In this document: one piece after another, positions 53,942-63,146 of the stretch
How positions within the stretch are numbered: position 1 is the first letter of the stretch
Layout: each line of letters starts with the position of its first letter
Notes under the pieces: model-generated
The model's input: only the letters and a program-made list of their open reading frames with translations
What the model was told of the DNA's origin: nothing
Databases searched by the model: none
Source of the DNA: an uncultured bacterium
GTDB lineage: Bacteria; Spirochaetota; Leptospiria; Leptospirales; Leptonemataceae
DNA: 64,000 nt
Assembly (NCBI GenBank): GCA_937928085.1
Contig: CALFVU010000005.1
Location: forward strand, 60,641 to 124,640
Reading direction: 5' to 3'
Program-made: the position numbers and the translations under genes

Positions 53942-54436
53942 ATGGAAAAAGGTTTTATTATTTGTGTTGATGATGAACCTAATGTTGTGACTACTCTACG
54001 AGAGCAATTATTAAAATATTTTGGAGAAACTCATGAAATTGAAATTGCAACAAGTGGAGATGAAGCATGGGATATGATTCAAGAAATTTTAAAATCTGGA
54101 GGTTCTATAGAGGTTATTATTACTGACCAAGTGATGCCCGGACTTAAAGGGAGTGAATTGTTAGAAAAGGTAAATTCTATTTTGCCCGATACGATCAAAA
54201 TTTTATTAACGGGACAAGCTGGATTACAAGATACAATCGAAGCTATTAATAAAGGAGGTTTGAATTTCTTTGTAGAAAAACCATGGGACATAGAGGATTT
54301 ACATAAACACATAGAACGATTAATTCATAAGTATAAGGAAAATGTAGAAAATTACCGATTATTAAAGAAGTTAGAAAAAAGGGTAAAAGAATTAGAGTCC
54401 TTAACGAATCAAAAACCACTTTATGAAGAAGATTAG
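53942..54436 (+). CDS. Response regulator with short C-terminal coiled coil
   Basis: The 164-residue protein has a receiver domain (CVDDEPN at residues 8-14, phospho-acceptor Asp62 in IITDQVMPG, Thr90, Lys113 in VEKPW) and a C-terminal coiled coil (YRLLKKLEKRVKELESL) without an output domain. It resembles the receiver of RpfG-type or hybrid-kinase-linked regulators. It overlaps the next gene by 14 bases and probably starts a four-gene operon. No kinase is adjacent. Confidence 0.87.
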   Translation: MEKGFIICVDDEPNVVTTLREQLLKYFGETHEIEIATSGDEAWDMIQEILKSGGSIEVIITDQVMPGLKGSELLEKVNSILPDTIKILLTGQAGLQDTIEAINKGGLNFFVEKPWDIEDLHKHIERLIHKYKENVENYRLLKKLEKRVKELESLTNQKPLYEED

Positions 54437-55448
54437 ATTTTTTTTTAATATAATTTTTTTACTTAACTTTGGAGTTTATAGTCAGGAAAATGCAAAAGAA
54501 ATCCATCATAATATAGAATTGGTTATAAAAAAAATTCAGTATTTAAACAATAAAGAAAGACTTTATACAATAAAAAACTTACAAAAATTATCTCTGGATG
54601 ACAAAAAAAAACTTTTTCCCATATTAGCTGAAATTTCGATAAAAGATCGAGATCCTCTTATTCAAGAAGCAAGTTTAAACTTTCTAACAGAAAATCAAGC
54701 AGAATGTGAAATCTGTATTGAAGCTTATAAAAAAAATTTATATCATTCTGTGGAAATTGTAAAACTTGCTGCATTAAAAGGAATCGAAACTTTACGTTTA
54801 AAACATTTAGAAAAAGATTTTCTTTCATTATTACAACAAAGCGATTTTTCAGAAAATTCAGTTTTTTTAGGAGCTTTGATTCGAACTTTAGGGGTTTTGG
54901 AATATAATGAAAAAGAAATCTCAGAATTTTTAAAACAAAAATATAACGAAGAAACAACTCATAAAGAGTTAAAAAGAAAAATTTTACTTTATGCTGGAAA
55001 TTCTAAAAACTTAATTTTTTTAGATATTATCGAAAAATCTTTAGAAGCAAATGATGATATGTATCTACAAGGGTATGCCATTAATGCAATTGGCAAATTA
55101 GAAAATTTACTTTCTTTAGAGCAAAAAGATCGTTGGAAAGAAAAATTAAAAAAAATCTATCAAGATATTTCTTTAAATCCAGATCCAAAAGAAAGAGCCA
55201 AATATAATTTATTAAAACAACAAATTATGCTAACTTTGATTCGTTTTAAAGATCATTCATTAGTAGAAGAAATTAAAATCATGGCTTTAGATGATGATGC
55301 AAATACTCGTAAAAAAGCAATCGAGTATATCAATGAATTAGATTTAAAAGAATTTAAAGATTTATTAGAGATTAAATATAAATACGATCCTAGCAAAACT
55401 GTAAAAAAAGAAGCGGAAAAAGTTTTAAAAAAATGGAATTTATTATAA
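54423..55448 (+). CDS. Secreted HEAT-repeat protein
   Basis: The 341-residue protein has a signal peptide (FFFNIIFLLNFGVYSQ) followed by helical repeats of HEAT/PBS-lyase type (DPLIQEASLNFLTEN, VEIVKLAALKGIETLRL, DANTRKKAIEYINEL, DPSKTVKKEAEKVLKKWN). Such solenoids act as protein-binding scaffolds. It overlaps the upstream regulator by 14 bases and the downstream small gene by 16. Confidence 0.78.
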   Translation: MKKIRFFFNIIFLLNFGVYSQENAKEIHHNIELVIKKIQYLNNKERLYTIKNLQKLSLDDKKKLFPILAEISIKDRDPLIQEASLNFLTENQAECEICIEAYKKNLYHSVEIVKLAALKGIETLRLKHLEKDFLSLLQQSDFSENSVFLGALIRTLGVLEYNEKEISEFLKQKYNEETTHKELKRKILLYAGNSKNLIFLDIIEKSLEANDDMYLQGYAINAIGKLENLLSLEQKDRWKEKLKKIYQDISLNPDPKERAKYNLLKQQIMLTLIRFKDHSLVEEIKIMALDDDANTRKKAIEYINELDLKEFKDLLEIKYKYDPSKTVKKEAEKVLKKWNLL

Positions 55449-55867
55449 AAATTTATATAATTTTATTTATTTTACTGTTTAATTCATCTTTATATTCTGT
55501 ACAGTTTTATGAATCTTACTTAGATGTAATAGAAGAAAAAATTAATTTAGAAAATAAGGATTGGCAGATGCAACTTCTTTTTTCGAGAGTAGAATCGATT
55601 TATTTAGTTTTTTATGATAAGAAGAGAAAAGAAATGTTTGTTCAATTTCAAAACGATGTATATGATCATAAAAATCAAGAAATTAAAAAAAATTTTATTA
55701 GTGGACAACCTTATAAAATTTTTTGTGAATTTAAAGGAGTATTTAGGGGTGTGGATTTTATTCCAGCAAATTCATTACAGAAAGAAGATTTTTTTAATAA
55801 AGATCAGATTTATATATGTTTTTTAAAAAAATTTACACCTATACTAATAGATGAAATTTACTTTTAG
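55433..55867 (+). CDS. Hypothetical secreted protein
   Basis: The 144-residue protein has a signal-peptide-like N-terminus (IIKIYIILFILLFNSSLYSVQ) and a beta-rich remainder with no motif I recognise. Its start overlaps the HEAT gene by 16 bases and its end overlaps the next gene by 17, so it is very likely expressed and co-regulated with them. Likely periplasmic. Confidence 0.62.
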   Translation: MEFIIKIYIILFILLFNSSLYSVQFYESYLDVIEEKINLENKDWQMQLLFSRVESIYLVFYDKKRKEMFVQFQNDVYDHKNQEIKKNFISGQPYKIFCEFKGVFRGVDFIPANSLQKEDFFNKDQIYICFLKKFTPILIDEIYF

Positions 55868-56351
55868 TTTCTTCTTAGGAGAATTAGTTTTTTTGAATCT
55901 ACTTATAGCAATACCTGTATATACTTTTACTCATAAAAAAGAAATGAAATTTATAGATCAAAGAATCCCTTGGCAGTTTTATTTTCCTTTTGATTTTCAA
56001 TATAGAATTTTTAAAGAAGGTAATGATTGGAATTTTGAAGGTATCAATATCGGTTTGCCTAAAATTTTTATTAGAACATCAACAATACAAAACAAAAAAC
56101 AGCTTTCTCCTGTAGAATTTCAAAAAGAATACTTAAAATGTAAAGAAAAAAACGATTCTTTCACTTTAAAAAATCATAAATATTTTTCTACTTATCTATT
56201 TTGTAGGAAAGGAGATTTTTTAGAATTTAAAAGTTATATTTATTTGAATCAAATTTATGATATAATCTATATAACTTTTTATGAAAAAACTATAAATGAA
56301 AATTTCATACACGAATTTTTGAATTCTATAGAATACAAACGTTTGCCCTGA
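55851..56351 (+). CDS. Hypothetical membrane-anchored or secreted protein
   Basis: The 166-residue protein has an N-terminal hydrophobic segment (FSFFLGELVFLNLLIAIPVYTF) that is either an anchor or a long signal, then a beta-rich domain of about 135 residues that I do not recognise. It overlaps the preceding gene by 17 bases and ends inside a strong terminator, so it is the last gene of the regulator-HEAT-unknown-unknown operon. Confidence 0.62.
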   Translation: MKFTFSFFLGELVFLNLLIAIPVYTFTHKKEMKFIDQRIPWQFYFPFDFQYRIFKEGNDWNFEGINIGLPKIFIRTSTIQNKKQLSPVEFQKEYLKCKEKNDSFTLKNHKYFSTYLFCRKGDFLEFKSYIYLNQIYDIIYITFYEKTINENFIHEFLNSIEYKRLP

Positions 56352-56369
56352 TGACAAGGGCAAACGTTT
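56337..56369 (+). terminator. Intrinsic terminator ending the 53942-56351 operon
   Basis: AAACGTTTGCCCT (56337-56349) pairs perfectly over 13 bp with AGGGCAAACGTTT (56357-56369), loop GATGACA, followed by TATTTTATT. The stop codon (TGA, 56349-56351) begins in the stem. The convergent porin gene ends seven bases further on and may use the same hairpin. Confidence 0.87.
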
Positions 56370-56376
56370 TATTTTA

Positions 56377-57906
56377 TTACCATGTGAATTGAGAACGGAA
56401 AAAGATTTGCCTATCTACTCTTCTGGTTCCTACAAGATCTTTATCAGTTAAACTTTTAGGAGGAAGTCCAATAGTTCCTGCTATAAAATCTGCAAAATTA
56501 TCTGTGGTATAACCGGTTGTAGATACATTTATATTACTAGCTTGGAATGGAGTGATTTTATAAGGCGTACCATCTTTATTTGTTGTTGTGGATTGAGAAA
56601 GTCCTATAGCTCCTTTAAATCGTTTATTAAAATAACATTCTAATGCAATTAAAAAGGTTTTTTGTTTAGATTTTCCAGAATCTACTGCACCTGAACGTAT
56701 AGCTCCCAATGCTTGTTCTGGAGATAAATCTCCTATGACGTTATTTGTTAGATCTATGTAAAATAACTGTTCGGCAATCGAAAGACCTTCTTTATATTTT
56801 AGTTTTCCACTTAAAGTACCATCATCTATATTTTCATAATATCTTGTCACAAGACCGAATTTATTATATTCAATATATAAATACATATAATTCGATATTC
56901 CTACTGAGTCTGCTGCTGGTTGATAGTTATTTAAAGTTATGTTTCCAGCAATAAGATTTTGATCTATTTTATAAGCAGGTTTTCTTTTATCTTTATCTAT
57001 AATTTGACCGATTCCTATACCAAGATTAAGATCACTGATTTTAATAATTCCATTGAATTCTACTCCATAAGCGTAATCTTTTTTTGCAGTAGGATCTCCT
57101 CTTAAAATAGTTAATTGTTGATTTGTAAAATTTAATTTTTCTACGTATTCCCATTCCGCTCTTTTGATTCCAACTACATTTCTTAGCACAAAAGGAAAAT
57201 TGATAAAGATTCTAGTAGCTTGATCATCTTTGACTCCTAATGGTGTTAAACTAAATCTACCATAAAAATGATATCCGTAAGAATCTCCTGTTCCTTTTGC
57301 TAAATCACTTAATTTTGTATTACTTAAAGACGAAGCGTTAGAGGTTTTTCTAAATCCTTCTCCATTCGCAAGTAAAAAATAAAAATTGTATAGATTTTCT
57401 TCCTGATTGATTCCAATTCCTAAATCAGAACTAGTAGTAACAGCTAGTTGATCCCACATAGCTTTGCCTTGTGAATCTAAATATCGATGTTTCCATAAAG
57501 ATTCCAAGTTATATTTACCACCAGCAACTGTGGGTGTATTTTGTAAGCCTCCTATTAGATTTAAATTCAACGGTAAGGGGATAGTAAAGTAAGCATATTT
57601 TAAAAACTCATTACCACCTACTACACCATCAATCGTTAAGTGATATTTCCATCCTTTAAAATCTCCTTCTTTTACAGAACCATCAATGCGGATATAAGCT
57701 CGATTCATCGTAAACCCTTGATTTGTACCTTGATCTATGGTGCCTTTCTGAGAATCCACATTTTCGTAAGCAAACCAAAAATATCCATGAAATTTAAATT
57801 GAGTTGGTCCTAAACTTTTATCATCCCAGTCTGTTTCATAACTCCATATTTGTGAAATTGAAGTTAGAAACAACAGAATAAACAAAAATTTTTTTATTAG
57901 CTTCAT
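56377..57906 (-). CDS. Porin-like outer-membrane beta-barrel protein
   Basis: The 509-residue protein has a signal peptide (LFILLFLTSISQIWS) and then alternating beta-strand patterns with a C-terminal aromatic end (RQIFFRSQFTW), typical of outer-membrane barrels recognised by BamA. The N-terminal region (FKFHGYFWFAYEN, GFTMNRAYIRIDG, WKYHLTIDG) resembles phosphate-selective-porin-like or generic bacterial porins. It probably forms a diffusion channel; no substrate is apparent. It implies a diderm cell. Confidence 0.8.
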   Translation of the reverse strand: MKLIKKFLFILLFLTSISQIWSYETDWDDKSLGPTQFKFHGYFWFAYENVDSQKGTIDQGTNQGFTMNRAYIRIDGSVKEGDFKGWKYHLTIDGVVGGNEFLKYAYFTIPLPLNLNLIGGLQNTPTVAGGKYNLESLWKHRYLDSQGKAMWDQLAVTTSSDLGIGINQEENLYNFYFLLANGEGFRKTSNASSLSNTKLSDLAKGTGDSYGYHFYGRFSLTPLGVKDDQATRIFINFPFVLRNVVGIKRAEWEYVEKLNFTNQQLTILRGDPTAKKDYAYGVEFNGIIKISDLNLGIGIGQIIDKDKRKPAYKIDQNLIAGNITLNNYQPAADSVGISNYMYLYIEYNKFGLVTRYYENIDDGTLSGKLKYKEGLSIAEQLFYIDLTNNVIGDLSPEQALGAIRSGAVDSGKSKQKTFLIALECYFNKRFKGAIGLSQSTTTNKDGTPYKITPFQASNINVSTTGYTTDNFADFIAGTIGLPPKSLTDKDLVGTRRVDRQIFFRSQFTW

Positions 57907-58000
57907 ATTGTATAAAAACGAAAAAAATTATCTCTAAAAACAGCTTTTTACAATAATATTAAATTTTTTTCAAATTTGTGTCAATTTTTTAAATTGATTC

Positions 58001-58666
58001 TTAGTTGTTATTAGTTTTACATTCCAAAAAAATTTTAAAATCCGAATCTTGTATGATACAACAATTTTTCAATAAGTTTTTTCTTAATCTCAACCTTGCC
58101 CTTTGTAATCTCATAGATGCTGCACCATATTCAATTTTTAAATAATTTGCAATTTCATGTAATGATAAACATTCAAAGTAATACAGGTAAATAATTTCTC
58201 TATATTCAAATTTTAAACTATTTATATGATAATAAAGACAATCTCTTGTTTCTTTTTTTAAGAGTTCTTCTTCAATAGAGTTAATATTATAATTTTCTAA
58301 AAGGTTTTTAAACTCATTTTTTTCATTAGTTATTGATTTTACGTTATGTTGTAAAATACTTACAGGAAATACTTTGCTATTCTTTTTTTTTCTTATGTGA
58401 TCAATCACATAATTTTTTGCCGTTATGTAGAGATAATGCTGTAAATTAAAATCTTTGCTTTGGATTTTAGAAAGAAAGTCATCTTTTTTTTTAGACATTT
58501 CTATTAATTTAAGAAAAATATTTTGTATTATATCTTCTATACTATGATTTTCTTCGTAAGGTAAGAGATATATTAAATATTTTTCTAATTTTGTTTTATA
58601 ATTTTGGAACAAATTTTCTATAACTTTACTGCCATATGAGGATTCATTTATTACAATTTTTTGCAT
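58001..58666 (-). CDS. ECF-type sigma-70 family sigma factor
   Basis: The 221-residue protein has sigma region 2 (IEDIIQNIFLKLIE ... YLYITAKNYVIDHIRKKK) and region 4 with a helix-turn-helix (EYREIIYLYYFECLSLHEIANYLKIEYGAASMRLQRARLRLRKNL), and lacks regions 1 and 3, as in extracytoplasmic-function sigma factors. No anti-sigma factor gene is next to it; the neighbour is a porin gene. A regulon cannot be proposed from the sequence. Confidence 0.87.
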   Translation of the reverse strand: MQKIVINESSYGSKVIENLFQNYKTKLEKYLIYLLPYEENHSIEDIIQNIFLKLIEMSKKKDDFLSKIQSKDFNLQHYLYITAKNYVIDHIRKKKNSKVFPVSILQHNVKSITNEKNEFKNLLENYNINSIEEELLKKETRDCLYYHINSLKFEYREIIYLYYFECLSLHEIANYLKIEYGAASMRLQRARLRLRKNLLKNCCIIQDSDFKIFLECKTNNN

Positions 58667-58950
58667 AATATTTATTTTGATTACTAGAATTCAATTTATT
58701 TATGAATTGTAAAGATTTATTTATATATAAAGTAACAAGATTTCTTGTTAAAATAAGAAGTTTTATATAAAAATCTTTTTTTTAATTTTTTTATATTGAT
58801 CTTTTAAGTTAAAGAAAAAATTTTAAATGATCAATACTATGTAATAGATTTTTAAAAATCATAATTCTTTTAAAATTTGGTGATTTTTTTTATAAATAGT
58901 AAAAAAAATAATTGTCAGTATAATCATTGATAAGACATAATTCTATTACT

Positions 58951-60354
58951 GTGAGGTACGATAAATTTAGAGGTGAAAGTCTCCAAGAAATTTTAATGAA
59001 TATAAGAAAAAAATATGGTCAAAATGTATATATATTAGATACTAAAGAAATACAAGATAGAGGCATTTTCGGTACAAAGCTACTATCAAAAAAATTTTAC
59101 GAAGTTCATATTATGATTCCAGAAGATCATTCCCCGTATTCTAATTATTCAACAAGTAAAAGTTTCTTAAATTATCAGTTAAGACAAAAAAAATCTTATG
59201 ATAAAATATCTACACAGGATAATACCTATGATTATTTATTAAAAAAAGAATCAGAGTCTGATACAAAAGAAAAACAATCAGACATAAAAAGTGAAGAAAT
59301 CAAACAAGATAAACATTTATCTGATTTTCAAGATATCGATAATCTTATTCAATCTTTACAAAAAATTCGCAATGAACAATTTTCTACGAATTCAGAGCCT
59401 TCTACAGAAATTCAAAAGGTAATACCTGAACCAAGAGAATTCCAAACTTTTAAAATAGAAAAACCAACAAAAGAAGAATTAAAAATATTACTTAATGATG
59501 AAGGTGAACTAGAACAAAAAATTTTCACAAAAGAAAAAGAAATAAGGGAAGAACTTAACGATGTAGATATACAACTTCTAAAAATTAGAGAGAAACTATT
59601 ACATTCAGAATTTTCTGAAGAATTTACGAATAAGTTTTTCCAAGTTCTAAAAAGAAAGTTGTCTAACAAAATAGAAAAGAATCCAAAAGAATTTTATTCT
59701 TTTTTGATTCGAGAAATTAGCAATTTTGTTTATTATGATCCCGAAATTAAAAAAGAAGAAAAGACAAAGGTGGTTTTTTTTGTTGGTCCTAACGGTTCTG
59801 GAAAAACTACCAGTTTGGCGAAATTATCTGCAAAATTTAAGTTAGAGAAAAAAAATTCTATTTCTATTATAAGTTTAGATGATTATCGATTAGCAGCAAC
59901 AGAACAATTAAAGACTTATTCTCAGATTTTGGATGTTCCCTTTTATTCCCCGTTACAAATAAGTGAATTTAAAGAATTTTTATATAGAGATAATGCGGAT
60001 TTTATTTTTATCGATACTCCGGGGCTTAGTCTTAACGATAAAGAAAGATTATTAAAAATTAAAAAATTTATTGATGTAGTAGAGATAAAAGAGATCCATT
60101 TAGTCTTATCTTCTCTAATGCGATATGATGTAATAGAAAAATTCATTGATTTTTTTAATAGTATTAATTTTGACAAAATTATATTAACGGGTTTAGATGA
60201 AATAAAATTTTCTGGTTTTTTTATAGAATTAGCCGATAAAATTAAAAAACCATATTCTTTTTTGATGAATGGACAGAATGTACCAGAAGATATTATGGAA
60301 ATAACAGTAGAAGATTTAGTAGAACAGGCTATATCATTAAACATAAAGAGGTAG
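58951..60354 (+). CDS. flhF: Flagellar SRP-like GTPase FlhF
   Basis: The protein of about 467 residues has the FlhF N-terminal B domain (DKFRGESLQEILMNIRKKYGQNVYILDTK), a polar linker, an N domain and the SRP-type G domain with VGPNGSGKTTSLAKL, DDYRLAATEQLKTYSQIL, DTPGLS and TGLDEIKFSG. FlhF sets flagellar position and number with FlhG. GTG 58951 gives the usual N-terminus; a TTG at 58927 adds eight residues, but a TATAAT at 58919-58924 would place the transcript start past it. Neither start has a good ribosome site. Confidence 0.9.
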   Translation: MRYDKFRGESLQEILMNIRKKYGQNVYILDTKEIQDRGIFGTKLLSKKFYEVHIMIPEDHSPYSNYSTSKSFLNYQLRQKKSYDKISTQDNTYDYLLKKESESDTKEKQSDIKSEEIKQDKHLSDFQDIDNLIQSLQKIRNEQFSTNSEPSTEIQKVIPEPREFQTFKIEKPTKEELKILLNDEGELEQKIFTKEKEIREELNDVDIQLLKIREKLLHSEFSEEFTNKFFQVLKRKLSNKIEKNPKEFYSFLIREISNFVYYDPEIKKEEKTKVVFFVGPNGSGKTTSLAKLSAKFKLEKKNSISIISLDDYRLAATEQLKTYSQILDVPFYSPLQISEFKEFLYRDNADFIFIDTPGLSLNDKERLLKIKKFIDVVEIKEIHLVLSSLMRYDVIEKFIDFFNSINFDKIILTGLDEIKFSGFFIELADKIKKPYSFLMNGQNVPEDIMEITVEDLVEQAISLNIKR

Positions 60355-60356
60355 AT

Positions 60357-61295
60357 ATGATGTTCACTGATCAAGCAGCGAAATTAAGAATGATACAAAG
60401 TTATAATAAAATGGAGCAAGAAAGTTTGATGTCAGAGAATACAGCATTGAATACTACGAAACAAGATAGAGTTAATTCAACACCGAAAAAAACAAGAGTG
60501 ATTGCTGTTACTTCCGGTAAAGGAGGTGTAGGCAAAACAACATTTTCTGTAAATTTTTCTATTACGCTTTCTAAGTTTGGAAAAAAAGTCATTATTTTGG
60601 ATGGAGATTTGGGATTAGCAAATATCAATGTTTTATTAGGAATTATTCCCGAATATAATATTTACGAAGTTTTGAGAGGAAAAAAAAGAATTCAAGACAT
60701 AATCGTATCAACACATTTTGGTATTGATTTTATTGCGGGTGCAAATGGAATTTCGCAATTAGCAAATCTTTCAGATAGTCAAAGAGAAAATTTTTTAAAA
60801 GATTTAGAATCACTAAACGGTTATGACTTTATGATAATTGATACGGGAGCTGGTGTGGGTCAAAATGTCTTGGGATTTCTAAAACCAGCTGATGAAATCA
60901 TAGTGATTACAGCCCCAGAACCTACAGCAATTGCAGATGCTTACGGAATGATAAAAAGTATTGTAGCAAATAAATACGAAAAATCTATTAGACTTATTGT
61001 TAATGAAGTAGAAAATGCAATGCAAGCAAAACGAGTTGCAGATAGAATTATTCATCTATCAGCACAATTTTTAAGCGTAGAAATCGATAATTTAGGTTTT
61101 ATCTATAAAGAAGATCTTGTACAGCGAAGTATACTTACTCAAAGACCTTTTGTAATTGCGTATCCTAATGCAAAAAGTTCCTCATGTATTATGCATATTG
61201 CAAAAAGAATTTTAAACTTAAAAGAAGAACAAGAAACAGGTAGTGGTGTAAGTGGCTTTTTTGATAAGTTGTTTCAGATCTTTCAAAATACATAA
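60357..61295 (+). CDS. flhG: MinD-type ATPase FlhG (FleN/YlxH)
   Basis: The 312-residue ParA/MinD-family protein has the deviant Walker A SGKGGVGKT (53-61), DGDLGLANINVLLG and DTGAGVGQNV. Its N-terminus carries DQAAKLR (residues 5-11), the exact DQAxxLR form known to stimulate the FlhF GTPase, which identifies it as FlhG rather than a chromosome-partition ParA. It begins two bases after flhF. Confidence 0.93.
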   Translation: MMFTDQAAKLRMIQSYNKMEQESLMSENTALNTTKQDRVNSTPKKTRVIAVTSGKGGVGKTTFSVNFSITLSKFGKKVIILDGDLGLANINVLLGIIPEYNIYEVLRGKKRIQDIIVSTHFGIDFIAGANGISQLANLSDSQRENFLKDLESLNGYDFMIIDTGAGVGQNVLGFLKPADEIIVITAPEPTAIADAYGMIKSIVANKYEKSIRLIVNEVENAMQAKRVADRIIHLSAQFLSVEIDNLGFIYKEDLVQRSILTQRPFVIAYPNAKSSSCIMHIAKRILNLKEEQETGSGVSGFFDKLFQIFQNT

Positions 61296-61352
61296 TAAAA
61301 TTCTTGAAAAAATTCTATTTTAAAGTATTATATAATATTATAAATATAAATC

Positions 61353-61829
61353 ATGGATAGATTAAATATATATTTTATTATTACATTTGCTATAATAGGT
61401 GTCTTAGTTTCTCTCATGTTTTCTTTGTTTTCTGGGAATTCTATTCTTTCTATATTAGTCAATATGATGTTTTCTACTTTTTTGAGTGCCTTCATGGGGT
61501 TAATTGTATATCAAATCTTAAAAGCAAAAGTGCCAGAATTTTTAGAAGTTTTTGATTTACAATTAAAAGCTGGTTCTATTTCTCAAAGTTCAAACGAATT
61601 TAATTATCAAAATTCTATAGAATCTAAGGAAGAATTAGAACCTTCTGAGGAAGTTTTTTCTTATAAATCAGATGATTCAGATGATTCACAAATCTCTTTT
61701 ACTGAAAGTGAACCTAAAACAGAAACGAAACATTTTGGAGATCATATCCTTGTGAATAAAGTTTCCATAAAAAATGAACCTAAATTAATGGCACAGGCAA
61801 TACGAACTATGTTATCTAAAGATGATTAA
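61353..61829 (+). CDS. Membrane protein of the flagellar operon, unknown function
   Basis: The 158-residue protein has two N-terminal hydrophobic helices ([44 protein letters not shown]) followed by an acidic, Ser-rich cytoplasmic segment and a conserved-looking end ([16 protein letters not shown]). It lies between flhG and fliA and ends upstream of the fliA ribosome site, so it is co-transcribed with motility genes. Small membrane proteins occupy this place in other spirochaetes, as far as I recall; the function is not known. Confidence 0.72.
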   Translation: MDRLNIYFIITFAIIGVLVSLMFSLFSGNSILSILVNMMFSTFLSAFMGLIVYQILKAKVPEFLEVFDLQLKAGSISQSSNEFNYQNSIESKEELEPSEEVFSYKSDDSDDSQISFTESEPKTETKHFGDHILVNKVSIKNEPKLMAQAIRTMLSKDD

Positions 61830-61842
61830 ATTGGGGAGTGGT

Positions 61843-62652
61843 ATGACAATCAATAAGAAAAAGATACTTGAGAAATTTAAAGATGTAGATGAAAAATCTC
61901 TGTGGATACAGTATAAAAAAACAAAAAATATGGAAATTCGTGAATATTTTGTTGTTAAATATGCTCCCCTTGTAAAATATGTAGCAGGAAAAATTGCAAT
62001 AGGAATGCCCCAGCAAGTAGAATTCGAAGATTTGGTCAGTTATGGTTCTTTTGGTTTGCTAGATGCAATAGAAAAATATGAACCGGAAAGAGATATAAAA
62101 TTTAAAACCTATGCAATGACGAGAATTCGAGGTGCTATTTTTGATGAGCTAAGAAATATTGATTGGGTACCTCGTACGTTAAGGCAGAAAGCAAAACAAC
62201 TAGAAAATGTTATTCAAACATTAGAAAACAAGTTAGGTCACTCTGTTGATGACGAAGAAATCGCTAAAGAAATGGGTATTTCCAACCAGGAATTACAAGA
62301 GCTTTTCTCAAAAATTTCTGGTTCTAGTGTGATCTCTTTAAATGATGTATGGTTTAGCGGCGAAGAAAGTGATCAATTATCGTTTTTAGACACCATTGAA
62401 TCTCCTGATTCTTTAAATCCAGAAAATATAATAGAAAAAGAAGAAATCAGAAATGTAATAGTAGAAGCTATCAAACAACTTCCTGACAAAGAAAAAAAAG
62501 TTATTGTACTGTATTATTATGAAGATCTTACTCTAAAAGAAATTGGAGAAGTTTTAGAGGTTACCGAAAGTAGGGTTTCTCAATTACATACGAAAGCTAT
62601 TCTTAGGTTAAGAGGGAAATTGATGCGAATGAAGAATGCTCTAAAAAAATAA
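61843..62652 (+). CDS. fliA: Flagellar sigma factor sigma-28 (FliA/WhiG)
   Basis: The protein of about 269 residues has sigma regions 2 ([52 protein letters not shown] with [10 protein letters not shown]), 3 and 4 ([41 protein letters not shown]), the FliA/WhiG pattern. I chose ATG 61843, which has GGGGAG five bases upstream; an in-frame ATG at 61822 lies in the preceding gene. It should direct late flagellar and chemotaxis transcription, including flaG just downstream. Confidence 0.94.
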   Translation: MTINKKKILEKFKDVDEKSLWIQYKKTKNMEIREYFVVKYAPLVKYVAGKIAIGMPQQVEFEDLVSYGSFGLLDAIEKYEPERDIKFKTYAMTRIRGAIFDELRNIDWVPRTLRQKAKQLENVIQTLENKLGHSVDDEEIAKEMGISNQELQELFSKISGSSVISLNDVWFSGEESDQLSFLDTIESPDSLNPENIIEKEEIRNVIVEAIKQLPDKEKKVIVLYYYEDLTLKEIGEVLEVTESRVSQLHTKAILRLRGKLMRMKNALKK

Positions 62653-62683
62653 CAAAATGTACTCTATTTTTTTAAAAAAACAC

Positions 62684-62710
62684 TGATTTACTAAATTATA
62701 TATCCGATAA
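62684..62710 (+). promoter_or_regulatory. Candidate sigma-28 promoter upstream of flaG
   Basis: TCCGATAA (62703-62710) matches seven of eight bases of the sigma-28 -10 element GCCGATAA. At the standard 15-base spacing the -35 position holds TGAT (62684-62687), a poor match to TAAA. Transcription would begin about 62717, just before the flaG ribosome site. Its position between fliA and flaG supports it; the -35 weakens it. Confidence 0.5.
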
Positions 62711-62732
62711 TTTCTACAGAATGGAGGTATTT

Positions 62733-63077
62733 ATGGAAATATCTAAGCTTAATGTGTACAAAGAGATACCTATAGAAAACTACAAAAACGAGACAAAACA
62801 TCACGAAGAAAAACATCGTTTGGAACAAATCCATAATGAAATTATTAAAAAAAATTCTTTTTTTGGAGAAAATATTAAATTTTCATACTTGATAGATGAG
62901 GCAACAGGTAAAATTAAAATTAAAATTTATAATTTTCAAACTGGAGAAACTATACAAGAAATCCCTTCAGAAAAATTTCTTAAGTTTATAAAAGAATTAA
63001 AAAGCGGCATTGATTCAGAAGTATTAAAAAGAATGGAGTTTCTCCCTGCTGGAATTTTTTTCTCTGAAAATCGCTAA
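62733..63077 (+). CDS. flaG: FlaG-family flagellar protein
   Basis: The 114-residue protein has a variable N-terminus and the FlaG core (IKFSYLIDEATGKIKIKIYNFQTGETIQEIPSEKFLKFIKEL). FlaG proteins affect filament length or assembly. ATG 62733 follows ATGGAGG at eight bases; the frame also opens at 62721 inside that ribosome site. Probably transcribed both with fliA and from its own sigma-28 promoter. Confidence 0.85.
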   Translation: MEISKLNVYKEIPIENYKNETKHHEEKHRLEQIHNEIIKKNSFFGENIKFSYLIDEATGKIKIKIYNFQTGETIQEIPSEKFLKFIKELKSGIDSEVLKRMEFLPAGIFFSENR

Positions 63078-63146
63078 AATATTTCTTTCATTGTCTATAC
63101 ATTATATTTTTATATTATCCCTTTACGTATTTCACGGAATATATTA

